This document shows, in pieces, positions 19,583 to 27,405 of a DNA stretch of 64,000 bases (positions within the stretch are counted from its first letter, which is position 1; each line of letters begins with the position of its first letter). Origin of the DNA: Mycolicibacterium insubricum. Its GTDB lineage: Bacteria; Actinomycetota; Actinomycetes; Mycobacteriales; Mycobacteriaceae. The notes under the pieces are model-generated. The model saw only the letters and a program-made list of their open reading frames with translations. It did not search any database and was not told the DNA's origin. The DNA lies in assembly GCF_010731615.1 (NCBI RefSeq), contig NZ_AP022618.1, positions 1,240,001 through 1,304,000 of the forward strand, in the 5' to 3' direction. The position numbers and the translations under genes are program-made.

Positions 19583-19665
19583 GGCAGGTTGCCCGAGCGG
19601 CCAATGGGAGCGGACTGTAAATCCGTCGGCGGAAGCCTACACAGGTTCGAATCCTGTACCTGCCA
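19583..19665 (+). tRNA. tRNA-Tyr(GTA), probable phage attachment site
   Basis: The 83-nt gene folds as a long-variable-arm tRNA. The acceptor GGCAGGT (19583-19589) pairs with ACCTGCC (19658-19664), with discriminator A at 19665. The T arm is ACAGG-TTCGAAT-CCTGT. The anticodon loop CTGTAAA carries GTA inside a GCGGA/TCCGT stem. No CCA is encoded. The phage integrase gene begins just downstream, so the 3' half of this tRNA is the likely attL core, kept functional by phage-carried sequence. Confidence 0.95.
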
Positions 19666-19671
19666 CACCTG

Positions 19672-19699
19672 GTCAGGCCCCCTTTCGAGGGGGCCTGAC
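19672..19699 (+). terminator. 12-bp stem hairpin with TTCG loop after tRNA-Tyr
   Basis: GTCAGGCCCCCT (19672-19683) pairs perfectly with AGGGGGCCTGAC (19688-19699) around a TTCG tetraloop. It starts 6 bp after the tRNA and can end tRNA transcription and insulate the integrase gene. It may be phage-borne, replacing the original tRNA terminator. Confidence 0.75.
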
Positions 19700-19714
19700 T
19701 TCGTTCGACGGGTT

Positions 19715-19736
19715 CGAAAAGTGCACGAAAGTGCAC
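19715..19736. promoter_or_regulatory. candidate integrase arm-type sites
   Basis: CGAAAAGTGCAC (19715-19726) is followed directly by GAAAGTGCAC (to 19736), two near-identical units in tandem between the tRNA and the integrase stop codon. Short tandem repeats here are typical of integrase arm-binding sites. No matching copies were confirmed on the other side of the core. Confidence 0.35.
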
Positions 19737-19795
19737 AAGGCCCGTGAAGTAAACGCCCAGGTCGCGTCGCCACGCTCGAACGAATGTTTGCTGAA

Positions 19796-20980
19796 TCAGC
19801 CACCCAGAAGCCTCGACAGGCTGTCCGCGCCGATCGCCAGCGCGTCGCTGTTCGGGTTCACATACGTCTGGATCGTGAACGCCTTCGACGAGTGCCCGAG
19901 CCACGCCGAGATCACCGCGATCGGCACCCCGTCCAGGTGCATCAGCGTCCCGCACGTGTGCCGGGCATCGTGCAGCCGAACATGGCGGATACCGGCGCCG
20001 GACAGCATCCGCTCCCACCGCGACGTCAGCGCATGCGGGCTCAATGCCTCCCCGGCCTCGTTCACGACGACATACCCGCTGCCCTGATACGCGGGCCCCA
20101 ACCGGACGCGATCTTCGGTCTGGAGGCGTTTGGCGGCCTTCAGGACCCCCAACAGGCGGTCGGTCAACGGCAAAGTCCGCCGCGACGTCTTCGACTTCGG
20201 CGTATCGGTGTGCACCGTCGTGCCGAACCGCAGCCGCGTCTCCGTGATCGTCAGCTGCTTGCCCTTCAGGTCGACGTCCTCCCACCGGAGGCCGGCGATC
20301 TCACCGCGGCGCAGGCCCGACAACGCCAGATGCCACGCCACCTCGTACCGATCCCCAGCCACATGCGCCAGCAGCTTCTTGAGCTCAGCCGCGGTCAACG
20401 GCTGCGGGGGAGCAGGATCGGCCGGGATCCGGTCAACCAGGGCCGCCACGTTGCGCACCACATGCCCCTGCTGCTGCTCACTCTTGAGCACCGCCGTCAA
20501 CAACCCCAGCAGGTAGTTCACCGACCGCGGCGACCAAGGCTTGCGCGTGCGGTCCAGCGGGGTCTTCAAACCGCCGGCGCGCAACTTCGTCACCAGGTCG
20601 TCCACCTGGCGCTTGGTCAGCTTCTGCACCTCGACGCCGCCGAGCTCGGCCAGCACCGGCTCCAGGTTCGTGCGGTGGCCGTGCAGCGTCGACTCCTTCA
20701 GCCGGTGCCGTGACGCCAGCCAATCCTCGACCGCATCCCGCACGGTGATCGTCGACGGATGCACATACGTCCCCGCCGCGACCGCGCCCAGCGTCTTGGC
20801 CAGCGCGTCACGGGCCTCCGCCTCCGACTTGTACCGCTTGCGGAACTGCAGGCGCTTCCCGCCCTCGTCAACCCCAACGTCGACGGTCAGCTTGTAGCGG
20901 ACCACCGGCCGCCCACCCGAGCGCGACTTCAACTCGATCTGCTTGATCTGAGGCGGCAACTGCCGACGCTTACTCATCAC
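19796..20980 (-). CDS. int: Tyrosine-recombinase phage integrase
   Basis: 394-aa integrase with three regions: an AP2-like arm-binding N-terminus ([21 protein letters not shown]), a SAM-like core-binding domain (about 75-175) and a catalytic domain. Catalytic residues are visible: Arg224 (LSGLRRGEI), Lys264 ([10 protein letters not shown]), His337 and Arg340 ([10 protein letters not shown]), His363 (WLGHSS) and nucleophile Tyr373 (TYVNP). It presumably recombines attP with the tRNA-Tyr attB. The gene points toward the tRNA; ATG 20980 or 20977 are equivalent starts. Confidence 0.96.
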   Translation of the reverse strand: MMSKRRQLPPQIKQIELKSRSGGRPVVRYKLTVDVGVDEGGKRLQFRKRYKSEAEARDALAKTLGAVAAGTYVHPSTITVRDAVEDWLASRHRLKESTLHGHRTNLEPVLAELGGVEVQKLTKRQVDDLVTKLRAGGLKTPLDRTRKPWSPRSVNYLLGLLTAVLKSEQQQGHVVRNVAALVDRIPADPAPPQPLTAAELKKLLAHVAGDRYEVAWHLALSGLRRGEIAGLRWEDVDLKGKQLTITETRLRFGTTVHTDTPKSKTSRRTLPLTDRLLGVLKAAKRLQTEDRVRLGPAYQGSGYVVVNEAGEALSPHALTSRWERMLSGAGIRHVRLHDARHTCGTLMHLDGVPIAVISAWLGHSSKAFTIQTYVNPNSDALAIGADSLSRLLGG

Positions 20981-21061
20981 GACCCCCTGGCTGGATAACC
21001 GCCGAGGCTACGCTTGGGTACCGACACTTTCACCCGAAGTGGCGTGCCGGGCTGGCAAAGA

Positions 21062-22111
21062 CTATTCGGGATCGTCGGGGCGATCCCGAAGCGCTCGCAT
21101 CGTCTCTTGCTCGATGTCCCGCAGGTATTCGTTTTCGGCCTCGATCCGCTCCGCTTCCTTGCGGGCGGCGTCGTACTTGGCGTACTCGCTGGTCGCATGC
21201 GCCTCGCCGGTGGCCCGGCTAACTGTGCCCGGTCCGCTCAACACGGTTCGTTCACTGAATGTCAGGAACCGGTCGGTGTAGGTCGCCCAGTCCTGCATCG
21301 TCATCTGCTTGCGCTGCGCAGCGCGGTCCCTAGCAAAGTCGAGATACAGGGTGGAGAGCCTGTTCAGCTCGCGAATCTCGTCCTCGTCCAGGTAGTTCTT
21401 GGCAACCTTGGTGTCGGCTTTCTTCACTTTCCGACCCGCCCAGCTGGTCAGGCCCATGTTGTCCTTCGTAGCATCCGAGCGCGCGACAATCAGCTCGGCT
21501 GCGGTCTGGCCGGTCACCGCGTAGGTGATCTTGTTCTGCACGGTGGCAAAGAACTCGCGAGCGGTGAGAGAGTTCCTGTCGTAGTCGACGGCGGTGGTGA
21601 AGATGTCCTTCACTTTCTGATAGAACCGCTTCTCCGAGGCTCGGATCTCCTGGATCCGCTCAAGAAGCTCGTCGAAGTAGTCCACGCCCCACGGGTTCTT
21701 GAGCCGGCGATCATCGATGGCGAAGCCCTTGATCAGGTACTCCTGAAGCACGGTGTTGGCCCAGCGGCGGAACTGGGCGGCGCGCGGCGACCGCACACGG
21801 AAGCCCACGGCGAGGATCATCTCCAGGCTGTAGGCATCGATCGACCGGACAACCTCACGGCCACCTTCGCTCTGAACTCTTCGGAATTTCCGATAAGTTG
21901 CCTCGGACGTGCACTCGCCGTCGTCGTAGATGTTTCGGATGTGTTCGCTGATAGTGCCCTGGCTCTTGTCAAACATCTCCGATATCTGCGCCTGGGTCAT
22001 CCAGATGGTGCCGTCGATCGGGTGGAGCTCGGCGCGGAACCGACCGTCGTCCGTCGCGTAGACGATGAACTCGCCGTTGTCCGCCGGCATCAGCTCGTTG
22101 TCGTCATCCAC
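21062..22111 (-). CDS. RhuM-family protein
   Basis: 349-aa protein matching the virulence RhuM family (PF13310 type). Family marks include IWMTQAQISEMFDKSQGTISEHIRNIYDDGE (a wHTH-like start), ATYRKFRRVQ, YSLEMILAVGFRVRSPRAAQFRRWA, EYLIKGFAIDDRRL and NKITYAVTGQTAAELI. RhuM genes are common accessory cargo of phages, islands and restriction loci; a defence or nucleic-acid role has been suggested but the mechanism is not established. Here it lies between integrase and repressor on the strand expected to be expressed in lysogeny. Base composition looks less GC-rich than the late genes. Confidence 0.85.
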   Translation of the reverse strand: MDDDNELMPADNGEFIVYATDDGRFRAELHPIDGTIWMTQAQISEMFDKSQGTISEHIRNIYDDGECTSEATYRKFRRVQSEGGREVVRSIDAYSLEMILAVGFRVRSPRAAQFRRWANTVLQEYLIKGFAIDDRRLKNPWGVDYFDELLERIQEIRASEKRFYQKVKDIFTTAVDYDRNSLTAREFFATVQNKITYAVTGQTAAELIVARSDATKDNMGLTSWAGRKVKKADTKVAKNYLDEDEIRELNRLSTLYLDFARDRAAQRKQMTMQDWATYTDRFLTFSERTVLSGPGTVSRATGEAHATSEYAKYDAARKEAERIEAENEYLRDIEQETMRALRDRPDDPE

Positions 22112-22130
22112 CAGCTACTCCTCACATGGG

Positions 22131-22158
22131 CGTGATGTCCCTGCCGTGATGTCCCTGC
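22131..22158. repeat. perfect 14-bp tandem repeat upstream of the RhuM gene
   Basis: CGTGATGTCCCTGC occurs twice without a gap (22131-22144 and 22145-22158), 20 bp upstream of the RhuM start at 22111 in the minus direction. It lies in the 250-bp intergenic stretch 22112-22362, where no gene is seen, and could be a regulator site for the RhuM promoter. Confidence 0.6.
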
Positions 22159-22362
22159 CGCTCATGCGGCACCCGGGATCGCCCGCACCGCGCCGACCGA
22201 CCCGCGCGGGAGCGCCGACCTCAGGGATGAATACAGCAATCACGAGATCGTGACAAGATCATCCGCACGCCGGGGGACATGCCACCTTCCCTGGTCAGCG
22301 TGACCTGCGAATTCCGCCGAAATGTCGTTACCTAATCGTGATGTTCTGAACGATGCGCGATG

Positions 22363-22920
22363 TCAGCGGCGGTAGAAGCCATTGAGTTCATCACGAACCT
22401 CGTTGACAGTCGCGTACGCGTGCAGGAGCCGCGGAAGCAGCATCAACAAGAGGAGGCCCATGTAGACAAAGATTCCGGCGCATACGCCCGACAACGGGCC
22501 AGTCAGCCGTAGATCATTGGAGGGGGCGAACGCCAGGCCCCCGACAAGTACTCCGGCGTTGATGAACGCCAGCATCGCGGCAAAAAGCAGGTGCGTCGCG
22601 CTCTCGTCCATCGCGTCCTTGTCGGTGTCGCTGAGCGGCAACCCCGACTCGAAACGATCCGCGTACTTCATTCGCAGGTTGGACACCTGGGCGAATACTG
22701 CGAGCAGGCTGCTGGCCAGCAAGGCGTCAGCCGCTAGGAGTGCTCCCGCGTTGGATAGGCCGCCACCAAACAGGGGGAGCGCTATCCCAGCTCCCAGGGC
22801 TGGCACCATGAGCCCAAGTCGTGCGGACCAGTCTGGCTTCGTCCTGCCGTCACTAGCGTCGACGGATAGGCACTTCCAGTGGGCGGCGATGAGAGGGATG
22901 AAGTTGAATCGATCGGTCAT
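22363..22920 (-). CDS. Four-helix membrane protein, partner of 22941-23939
   Basis: 185-aa protein with four hydrophobic segments: LGLMVPALGAGIALPLFGGG, ALLAADALLASSLLAVFAQV, LLFAAMLAFINAGVLVGGLAF and GVCAGIFVYMGLLLLMLLP. A charged loop (MKYADRFESGLPLSDTDKD) lies between the pairs. No family is recognised. It starts 20 bp after the stop of the 332-aa gene, so the two form a bicistron. A cytosolic protein plus a small multi-pass membrane protein between integrase and repressor resembles prophage-borne exclusion or abortive-infection modules; that function is inference from context. Confidence 0.7.
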   Translation of the reverse strand: MTDRFNFIPLIAAHWKCLSVDASDGRTKPDWSARLGLMVPALGAGIALPLFGGGLSNAGALLAADALLASSLLAVFAQVSNLRMKYADRFESGLPLSDTDKDAMDESATHLLFAAMLAFINAGVLVGGLAFAPSNDLRLTGPLSGVCAGIFVYMGLLLLMLLPRLLHAYATVNEVRDELNGFYRR

Positions 22921-22940
22921 GGCAACCCGCCCCTCTCGTG

Positions 22941-23939
22941 CTAACTGAAGTCGAAAGCCCCGTTTACCTGCGATGATAACTCTCGGGCTTTCGCTGTCGC
23001 CGCGATCCTGAACTCAGTATCGCTCGGCGCCTCCTCCCCGATGGGATAGGTGAAGACGTCCGGGATCCGAGTCGGGCTTACTTGGTGCTTACCGTACTCA
23101 GTGTCTACGACAACCCAACCGTCGTCGAGATCGATCTCATCGACGTTCCGGCCCAGCACAGTCGCGAGCTTCGCGGCCAGGTCCTCGTCGGACTGTTTGG
23201 CCTTCATCACGGTTTGGAGATCTTTGAGCGCTCTCTTCTTACCCTGCTTGTCCAAGGTGCTCGTGATCCGGAACTCTTCATTGCGGCGGAGTCGACCGCG
23301 ACCGCTGGACCCAGCCACCAAGACAACTTCGACCAGCGTCGACGTCGCGATGAATTGCTGCACCTGAATCGCATCGCCGAGCGCGTAGGCCGTGAAGTTG
23401 TACCAGGGCTTCTGAGACTCAGTTTCGTCTGCCGTCTTGGAGGCCGTCTGCGACCACCACCGTGCCCACTGACTCAGGTAGCGAGTCGGACAAGCGCCCG
23501 CAATGGCCTCGACGGCCATCATCCCGGTCTCGCCGGCATCGGGAAACCAGAGAATGAATCGGTAGTCGCGAGTCGGCGAATAGTCACTGATGTCGACCGG
23601 CTTGAGTTTGCCTCTTTTTGACGCTTTTGGGATGGCGAGTCCGTGGCCGGATGGCCGACCGTGGCGGAACTGGCCCACTACGCGCTGACCGTGAGATTCG
23701 ATCCTGATCAGTTGGAACACCGGTGCATGGTCGGGGTTCTGCTTGCGGTCGTCTCCATTGAGCTTCGGGGGCAGGCCGTGGACATCGCGATCGATGAATT
23801 TCTTTGCGGTTGCTGCGAAGTGATCCTGATATCGCCAGGTCGGCTTGTCCTTCTCCTCTACGACGAGCGGCTGAGCGTGCTTTCGAGCGCGTTCCTTCTT
23901 CACTTCGAAGGTGTAGAGCCGGTAGCCGTAGCTGGTCAA
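22941..23939 (-). CDS. Unrecognised 332-aa protein, first gene of a two-gene module
   Basis: The start is TTG 23939, giving LTSYGYRLYTFEVKKERARK, chosen because a strong GGAGGAG site lies 6-7 nt upstream; the frame continues further without a better site. The protein is soluble, alpha/beta in character, with FILWFPDAGETGMMAVEAIAG, WYNFTAYALGDAIQVQQFI and a C-terminal charged part (DEIDLDDGWVVVDTEYGKHQV). I do not recognise a family. It is followed by the membrane-protein gene at a 20-bp gap. Codon use appears less GC-biased than the structural genes, consistent with recent acquisition. Confidence 0.72.
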   Translation of the reverse strand: MTSYGYRLYTFEVKKERARKHAQPLVVEEKDKPTWRYQDHFAATAKKFIDRDVHGLPPKLNGDDRKQNPDHAPVFQLIRIESHGQRVVGQFRHGRPSGHGLAIPKASKRGKLKPVDISDYSPTRDYRFILWFPDAGETGMMAVEAIAGACPTRYLSQWARWWSQTASKTADETESQKPWYNFTAYALGDAIQVQQFIATSTLVEVVLVAGSSGRGRLRRNEEFRITSTLDKQGKKRALKDLQTVMKAKQSDEDLAAKLATVLGRNVDEIDLDDGWVVVDTEYGKHQVSPTRIPDVFTYPIGEEAPSDTEFRIAATAKARELSSQVNGAFDFS

Positions 23940-24062
23940 TGGAATCTCCTCCGGACAGTGGTTCGACGCGTACCTGATGTGACGTGATCGTGATGGTCTG
24001 ACCGGCATATCCCACCGGTAACCCCGCTTACGGTGCCTGGAACACACACCACGGGGGCGGGG

Positions 24063-24236
24063 ATGGACGACGAGGTGACCGGGCTGCAGCGCGAGCTGCT
24101 CGCCCGACTCGACGCGCACCCGATGGAAGCCTGGTCACCCCGGCTGCTCCGCGCCGTGATCGCCGTCCTGGACCTCACGCAACCGCTCCCGATGCTCCCG
24201 GAGACCGGCGGCCGCCGACTCCGCCTCGTCCGATGA
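24063..24236 (+). CDS. Small protein of a type common in mycobacteria
   Basis: 57-aa product MDDEVTGLQRELLARLDAHP followed by MEAWSPRLLRAVIAVLDL, an amphipathic helical peptide of a kind often seen as a small accessory gene in mycobacteria. It starts at ATG 24063, between the 332-aa gene (divergent) and the 3' end of the 646-aa gene, which it overlaps antisense by about 100 bp. The ribosome site (GGGGGCGGGG) is poor. Function unknown. Confidence 0.55.
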   Translation: MDDEVTGLQRELLARLDAHPMEAWSPRLLRAVIAVLDLTQPLPMLPETGGRRLRLVR

Positions 24237-26075
24237 CCCGACACCCACTCGTGCCCTGGTGAAGTTGTGCGCCACGAAATCCTCAATCTCGACGATGAGC
24301 GCTGCGGCCTCCTCGGATTCTCGGCGGGCGTCGAGCTGGGCCACAGCGCGTTGCAGGACCTCCTCCGCGAGGGTCAGATAGGCCGCCATGCCGGCCGGCG
24401 ACTCACGGTCGGGGATCTGCGCCCGGCGGGAGCTCAGCTCCGCGCACAGACCGGCGCCGGGCGCGAGCTCATCGACCCGGCGCAGATAACCGTCGAGTTG
24501 GTCATCGACGGCGACCAGGCGGTGTGCTGCGGGGTCGTTCGCGAGCAGCTCGGCGCGGTCAATCCAATGGATCTGGCGGGTGGCCTGCTCTAGCTGTTCC
24601 GGAGTGACGTCGGGTCGTTGCGGCAACAGACGAAGTCGATCCAGCTGACGCACCAGTAACTGTTTCACTGCTGCGACGTAGGCGGTTTGCGTGGCGCTGA
24701 TGTAGATGGTGGTGGCGAATGCGCGCCGAAGCTCCACGAGGTCGTCCTGCAGGTCAACGAACGGGTGGATGGATGCCGACCGTTGGAACACCGCATCCAT
24801 CCGGGCGTCAAATGCTTCGAGCCACTCCGGCTTGGCCGCACCTGCCGCCGACTCCGTCCCCTCCGATGAGCTCGATGACGGGGGCTCGCTGGTCAGGCCG
24901 CACTCGTACAACACCCGGTGCGCCTCGGCGAACTCATCCTGCACATGCTTGATCTCGGCTCTCCGTGCGCCGACGACCCGCTTGGTGTAGTCCAAGGCCT
25001 CCGGGACGTCGAAGGCCGTCAGGAAATCATCGAGCCCGCTGAGGTAGTCCGACCCAACTGCCAGTACCGGAGGGAGATCCCGCAGCTGCGGCGCCGTTGC
25101 GTGAATGTCCTTGTCGCGGACCTCCTGGGCGAGCTCGTGACCAGCGTGTAGGAGGTCGTCGATTCTCGACAGAGCCTTGTTCAGCCCCCGGCTGTCGATG
25201 CCGTCCTCGGTAGCCGCCGCCTGTGCGATGCGCTGAACAGCATCATTGGTGACGGAAAGGCGAGTCGTCCACTCTTCAACGAAGTAGGGATCGATCCCCG
25301 CCGTGTCGGCGAACTGTTGGGACTCCTCACGGGAAGCCTCTCGCTCGATGACATCGAGCGCCTCCCGCGCGGACTCCAGCGCCTTCGCCGCCGCCAGTCG
25401 TCGCAGGAACGCATTGTTGGTTGACGGTTCAATCTCGGCGCGCAGCTGCTCGATCTCGGCATTCGCCTGGTCCAACGTCAAGCCCGAGGCCGTCGAATCC
25501 GCGGCCGCGCCCGGCTCGGGTTGCTCATCCTGGCCAGTGAGCATCCGGTGGAGCAGTTCATGCTGACGCAGCCGCACGGCCAACTGTGCGACCTGTAACT
25601 GCCCCTCGCGGCTCAATAACGGAAAGACGGTCGGTAGCTGACCAATTGTGAATTCGTCGAATGTCGCCCGAACCTTCTCGTAGTCCTCCGGGCTGATCTG
25701 CCCCGACTTCAACGCCAACTCGAACAACACATCCGGATCGGCCACACGATCGGCGAGATTCGCCAGCGCTGCCTGCTCCCTCACCGAACGGCCGAGGGGG
25801 TCTGCGGTAGGTGCGGTCGGTACCGACCGCTGGGGAGCTGGCGGCACGCCACCTGAGAGGACATTCGCGGCTGCGCCCGGGGGCCAGCCGAATCCCGCGT
25901 CGAGCATGGAAAGCGTCCGTGGCGCGATCCCCACGAGCTCTTGGTCATCCATGATCTTGCGGAGCGTGGTGTCGGTCGGGCCTCCACGTCTGCGGAACTC
26001 GGCCTGACTGATCTCCAAAGACTCGAACGCCGCCCGGATCGCTCTCGCGAACTCGGGTGTGTTCCTTCGGTTCAT
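24135..26075 (-). CDS. Large HTH-containing helical protein at the immunity-repressor position
   Basis: 646-aa protein. The first 75 residues (FARAIRAAFESLEISQAEFR, TDTTLRKIMDDQEL, APRTLSMLDAGFGWPPGAA) resemble an XRE-type helix-turn-helix. The remaining 570 residues are almost entirely charged helix with few Gly or Pro. Likely coiled coil lies around 200-280 (LDQANAEIEQLRAEIE) and again near the C-terminus (LREHRERLREVQ). ATG 26075 has a GGGAGA site. Position, divergent from a small HTH gene across an operator-like array, suggests it is the repressor or is fused to it. Its size is far above normal phage repressors. Confidence 0.72.
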   Translation of the reverse strand: MNRRNTPEFARAIRAAFESLEISQAEFRRRGGPTDTTLRKIMDDQELVGIAPRTLSMLDAGFGWPPGAAANVLSGGVPPAPQRSVPTAPTADPLGRSVREQAALANLADRVADPDVLFELALKSGQISPEDYEKVRATFDEFTIGQLPTVFPLLSREGQLQVAQLAVRLRQHELLHRMLTGQDEQPEPGAAADSTASGLTLDQANAEIEQLRAEIEPSTNNAFLRRLAAAKALESAREALDVIEREASREESQQFADTAGIDPYFVEEWTTRLSVTNDAVQRIAQAAATEDGIDSRGLNKALSRIDDLLHAGHELAQEVRDKDIHATAPQLRDLPPVLAVGSDYLSGLDDFLTAFDVPEALDYTKRVVGARRAEIKHVQDEFAEAHRVLYECGLTSEPPSSSSSEGTESAAGAAKPEWLEAFDARMDAVFQRSASIHPFVDLQDDLVELRRAFATTIYISATQTAYVAAVKQLLVRQLDRLRLLPQRPDVTPEQLEQATRQIHWIDRAELLANDPAAHRLVAVDDQLDGYLRRVDELAPGAGLCAELSSRRAQIPDRESPAGMAAYLTLAEEVLQRAVAQLDARRESEEAAALIVEIEDFVAHNFTRARVGVGSSDEAESAAAGLREHRERLREVQDGDHGAEQPG

Positions 26076-26093
26076 GGTCCGAGTCTCCCAGAC

Positions 26094-26230
26094 TTTTTCG
26101 GCAAACATTCGGACCGTGTGGCAAACGACACGGCCGTAATTCTCGGCACGTAGATGGCCAGTTCGCCAGTTTCGGCTGATCAGAGACGTTTGCCAGTTTT
26201 GGCCATGTTCCGAACATTCGGTTTGCCATA
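26094..26230. promoter_or_regulatory. operator-like array in the divergent immunity region
   Basis: The element GTTTGCCA or a close variant appears five times: inverted near 26099-26106 and 26119-26126, direct at 26161 (GTTCGCCA), 26188 and 26221. Copies at 26161 and 26188 extend as GCCAGTTT(C/T)GGC. AACATTCGG occurs at 26104 and 26213. A perfect 6-1-6 palindrome ATGTTC-C-GAACAT spans 26205-26217. The array fills the gap between the 646-aa gene and the Cro-like gene, and one copy overlaps the -35 box of the latter. This is the expected layout of repressor/Cro operators. Confidence 0.65.
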
Positions 26231-26250
26231 GCGAAAGTATGGTGTAAAGT
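26222..26250 (+). promoter_or_regulatory. early rightward promoter, probably giving a leaderless mRNA
   Basis: TTTGCC (26222-26227) and TAAAGT (26245-26250) are 17 bp apart. The predicted start falls at about 26257, at the ATG of the HTH gene at 26258, so the transcript is probably leaderless. The -35 overlaps an operator-like GTTTGCCA copy, giving a direct means of repression. Confidence 0.65.
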
Positions 26251-26257
26251 TCGGGTC

Positions 26258-26563
26258 ATGTCCGGAACTTGTGCCGAAACTCGGCGATATGCGCGGCAGC
26301 GGAAACCGAAGGTTCCGCCGCACGTCTCGATCGCCGTGCTTAGGCGCGTGTCCGGACTGACCTTGGATGAGGTTTGCGATCTGGTTGCCGAGGTGACAGG
26401 TGACCGCCCGACCCGGGGCGCTCTGAGCGCGATCGAGAACGGCCATCGCGGCGCCAGCGCCCAACTGATTTCCGGCCTTGAGCATGCGTACAACCTCGAC
26501 GCGGGATCAATTTCGACCGTCTATCGGCCGCGCAATACGCCGGCCGTCAGCGAGGTGGCCTGA
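26258..26563 (+). CDS. Small HTH regulator (Cro-like)
   Basis: 101-aa protein with an XRE-type helix-turn-helix around residues 24-85: VSIAVLRRVSGLTLDEVCDL, then TRGALSAIENGHRGAS and QLISGLEHAYNLD. It starts the rightward early operon opposite the repressor candidate and has a promoter ending at its ATG, so it is the likely Cro-type regulator. Its stop (GAGGTGGCCTGATG) overlaps an ATG at 26563 that is duplicated 812 bp downstream, marking the edge of the first inserted cassette. Confidence 0.82.
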   Translation: MSGTCAETRRYARQRKPKVPPHVSIAVLRRVSGLTLDEVCDLVAEVTGDRPTRGALSAIENGHRGASAQLISGLEHAYNLDAGSISTVYRPRNTPAVSEVA

Positions 26564-27405
26564 TGACCGCCGCTGAAACCTTCGGGCGCGGGGTGCGCGT
26601 CGGTTCAGGTGTCGCGCTGACGACGCTGACTCCGGCGGAGAGTGCCGCTTGGTGTCATGAGGTGGCGCATGACCTCCTCGACTACGTCGCGTCGCGGAAC
26701 CTGCTCGGCGGTGAACCAGGTCAGGGTTGCGCGGAACACCGTCTCGACGGTCCGGCCGCTGCTGCCGGCGACGAAGGCGCTGCCGGCGTCGATCGGCTTT
26801 CGGCCCGGGTTCATGCGTACGTGTTCGAGGTGCTGCTGGACCGTGCTCGAAAGGTTGAAGTCCAGCTGTTCGAATGCGGGTACGTCCGTCGGGCCGGTCT
26901 GAGCTATGACGTTCCCGTCCACGTCGATGATGACGGTGACCTTGTCAGCGCGGTGTCCGCAGTCATTGACGACGACCGCGGTCCCGTCATCCTCAACCTT
27001 GAGCACCCAGTGGTATGGGGTGTCGTTCTGCGCGACGATCAGCGCCCGCTCGGCGATCGAATTCGCGTCGCGAGCGAGCTCGTTCGCATCTACCGCGATG
27101 CCGTTTGCCTCCTGGGCCTGCCGGAGAGCATCCGCGGCCGTGTCGTTGGCGGACTTCGCGATCTTGTTGGCGTCCTTGGTGGCCTTTACCGCGAATACCG
27201 CGATAACCCCGCTGGCGGTCGCCGCCGCGGCGCCGGCGATGGCGATCCAATCGGCAGTGATCATGAAGTCCCTCCTTCGCTCGGCGCCGCCGCCGGCGCT
27301 GCTGATCCGAGCACGAGCGTAGGAGACCCCGCACCCGGGCCCGTCGAGCTCAACGACTTCGAGGCGGGTGCCTGATGACCACCACCGAAACCTTCGGCCG
27401 CGGCG
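26559..27405 (+). repeat. imperfect 35-bp direct repeat flanking the first antisense cassette
   Basis: 26559-26593 and 27371-27405 match at 30 of 35 positions. Both encode the start of a plus-strand protein, MT(A/T)(A/T)ETFGRG. The unit between them is 812 bp and holds the minus-strand gene 26605-27264. The simplest reading is that a cassette, or a duplicated gene start, was inserted at the beginning of the gene now at 27375. Confidence 0.7.
26605..27264 (-). CDS. Membrane-anchored coiled-coil protein (antisense cassette 1)
   Basis: 219-aa protein starting at ATG 27264, 5 nt after a strong AAGGAGGG site. An N-terminal transmembrane helix (IAIAGAAAATASGVIAVFAV) is followed by a heptad-rich coiled coil to about residue 80 (KDANKIAKSANDTAADALRQ and NELARDANSIAERALIVAQN), then a beta-rich C-terminal domain (GHRADKVTVIIDVDGNVIAQ). 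It runs opposite to the early operon. A TACGCT -10-like box (27316-27321 on the minus strand) lies about 51 nt upstream. Expression in lysogeny and a surface or exclusion role are inference. Confidence 0.75.
   Translation of the reverse strand: MITADWIAIAGAAAATASGVIAVFAVKATKDANKIAKSANDTAADALRQAQEANGIAVDANELARDANSIAERALIVAQNDTPYHWVLKVEDDGTAVVVNDCGHRADKVTVIIDVDGNVIAQTGPTDVPAFEQLDFNLSSTVQQHLEHVRMNPGRKPIDAGSAFVAGSSGRTVETVFRATLTWFTAEQVPRRDVVEEVMRHLMTPSGTLRRSQRRQRDT

Noticed and set aside
26563..27375. Plus-strand 270-codon frame antisense to the cassette 1 gene
   Set aside because: Only its first dozen codons match a real gene start (the repeat at 27375). Beyond that it is the complement of a gene with a clear membrane helix, coiled coil and strong ribosome site.
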